NCBI GenBank assembly: GCA_963741405.1
Contig: CAVUHX010000039.1
Coordinates: forward strand, 620,001-684,000
Direction of reading: 5' to 3'
Source: Roseiarcus sp963741405
GTDB taxonomy: Bacteria > Pseudomonadota > Alphaproteobacteria > Rhizobiales > Beijerinckiaceae
DNA: 64,000 nt
Of the stretch, positions 62,883 to 64,000 are shown one piece after another. The translations under genes and the position numbers were made by a program. The notes below the pieces were generated by a model. The model did not search any database, was not told the DNA's origin, and was given only the letters and a program-made list of their open reading frames with translations. The first letter of the stretch is position 1. Each line of letters starts with the position of its first letter.

Positions 62883-64000
62883 TGTGTCCAGCGAAGGCTG
62901 GCGTGTTCAGCAAGGGATAGACCTGCCGGGGCAAGAGTCAGAGGCCCCGTAGTTTGGATAGCAGAGGCGAAGGAAACCGAAACTCTGAAGCCTATCGACA
63001 AGGTCTCCCTATCGGGGAGATCCACGAGTCACCGGGCCGTAACAAAAGTGAACGCGATGTGGCCTCGAAAATGAGTAGTCCCGAGGGCCGAGTCTTCAAC
63101 CAGAGGGCGAAGGCAGCATGAATGGTCGAAGTCTGACTGACACGACTATTCACCTCGGCGGGGTGGAAGCGGCAGCACGGTGACAAGGACATGCCGAGCA
63201 ACTGGAGAAACCCTACTCGTCCCGGCGCGAAATCGCCGGAGCAGGGTAGATCGTATAACCGGCGAACCCGGGAAATCGGTTGACGACGAGAGGGTGGCGG
63301 ACGGGTCCGTATTAGCGATGAACCGGAGCAACGTCCGGGGAGCGAAGGGCCCTGCCATTTGTAACAACTCCGACCAAGGGAAGGCGCGGACGGGATGACA
63401 AAGACGTCCATCGAATTGCAGGACCTGAGGCGGAGGATATACGTCAAGGCGAAGGCTGAACCGTCTTGGCGTTTCTGGGACTCTACGTCCACGTCTGCAA
63501 ATTGGAGACTCTGCGAGAAGCGTATGAGGCGGCCAAAAAGAACGACGGCGTCCCGGGGATCGACGGGATGACTTTCGAGGCCATCGAAGCGCAAGGCGCA
63601 GAGGCTTTCCTGGAGCAGATACGGGGCGAACTGGTTGGGCGTATCTACGCGCCTCTTCCGGCGCGGCGGCAGGAGATACCGAAGGACGGGGGCAAAGTCC
63701 GCGTCCTTTCGATTCCGGCCATTCGCGATCGGGTGGTGCAAGGGGCGCTCAAACTGATTTTAGAGCCCATCTTCGAGGCGGATTTCCAACCGGGGTCGTT
63801 TGGATACCGTCCCAAGCGGACAGCGCATGAAGCTATACAGCGCGTGGCTGAAGCCATCGTCCAAAGGAAGACGCGAGTTCTCGACTTCGATCTGCGCAGC
63901 TACTTCGACAATGTCCGGCACGACCGGTTGTTGGAAAAGGTGGCCAAGCGGGTGGAGGACGCGGACATCATGCATCTCCTGAGGGTCATTCTCAGGGCTT
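62883..64000 (+). mobile_element. Group II intron III, partial (runs off the window)
   Basis: The sequence after domain V (GTGTGTCCAGCGAAGGCTGG, from about 62882) begins a new intron 5' region. It includes the typical pre-ORF block (GACATGCCGAGCAACTGGAG, CGTATAACCGGCGAACCCGG, GGAGCGAAGGGCCCTGCC) and an RT gene of a different class from introns I and II. The 5' boundary is approximate. No other gene lies between 62883 and 63394. Confidence 0.7.
63395..64000 (+). pseudogene. ltrA: Group II intron III reverse transcriptase, partial and frameshifted
   Basis: The ATG at 63395 starts MTKTSIELQDLRRRIYVKAK, continuing AEPSWRFW. The frame is then lost, and RT sequence resumes in another frame as GLYVHVCKLETLREAYEAAK, followed by GIDGMTFEAIEAQGAEAFLE, RQEIPKDGGKVRVLSIPAIR and RVLDFDLRSYFDNVRHDRLL. 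One G missing from the GGG run at 63477-63479 explains the shift. The gene is cut by the window edge before the YADD motif. Confidence 0.85.

Overview
The window looks like a chromosomal segment of a high-GC alphaproteobacterium, most likely Hyphomicrobiales (Rhizobiales). The basis is gene order and protein style: ihfA followed by a MerR regulator and tRNA-Pro, a metG-tatD-MBL-hydrolase operon, a trpG-trpD-trpC cluster, parE, a two-domain cold-shock protein, mazG and kup. The species cannot be named from sequence alone.

Layout. 0.2-7 kb: ihfA, MerR regulator, tRNA-Pro, several small hypothetical genes, a Trp/His/Gly-rich secreted protein, and a frameshifted HMG-CoA reductase. 7-10.7 kb: metG, tatD and a metallo-beta-lactamase-fold hydrolase, translationally coupled, then a paralogue of the Trp-rich protein. 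12-16 kb: a lipid/acyl-CoA module (SCP-x type thiolase, two MaoC-like proteins, SDR) divergent from a TetR regulator. 16-18 kb: a coupled HAD hydrolase and 2H-phosphoesterase pair. 18-19 kb: a truncated tyrosine integrase, short palindromic repeats and a 6S-like ncRNA. 20-24 kb: a group II intron interrupted by an IS1380-type element. 24-28 kb: two adjacent cyclase/TolB-like/TPR proteins, the second frameshifted. 29-40 kb: LysR regulator, trpGDC (trpD frameshifted), parE, cold-shock protein, mazG, kup.

40.7-64 kb is a mobile-element landfill, interrupted only by pdxY near 55 kb. It holds two kinds of IS3 element, IS110, IS5, IS256 and IS66-like pieces. A large serine recombinase gene is split by a second serine-recombinase element; removing the insert and one TTC copy restores a 687-codon ORF. 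A second group II intron, sitting in an ISAzo13-type remnant, has its maturase gene split by a ~5 kb transposon carrying a zinc-ribbon/HTH helper, a DDE transposase, an AAA ATPase, a RecA/RepA-like ATPase and a SEC-C gene. A third group II intron begins directly after domain V of the second and runs off the window.

Several genes (HMG-CoA reductase, trpD, a cyclase, the third intron RT) carry single-base shifts in short homopolymers. For trpD, normally needed for tryptophan synthesis, an assembly or sequencing error is as likely as true gene decay.
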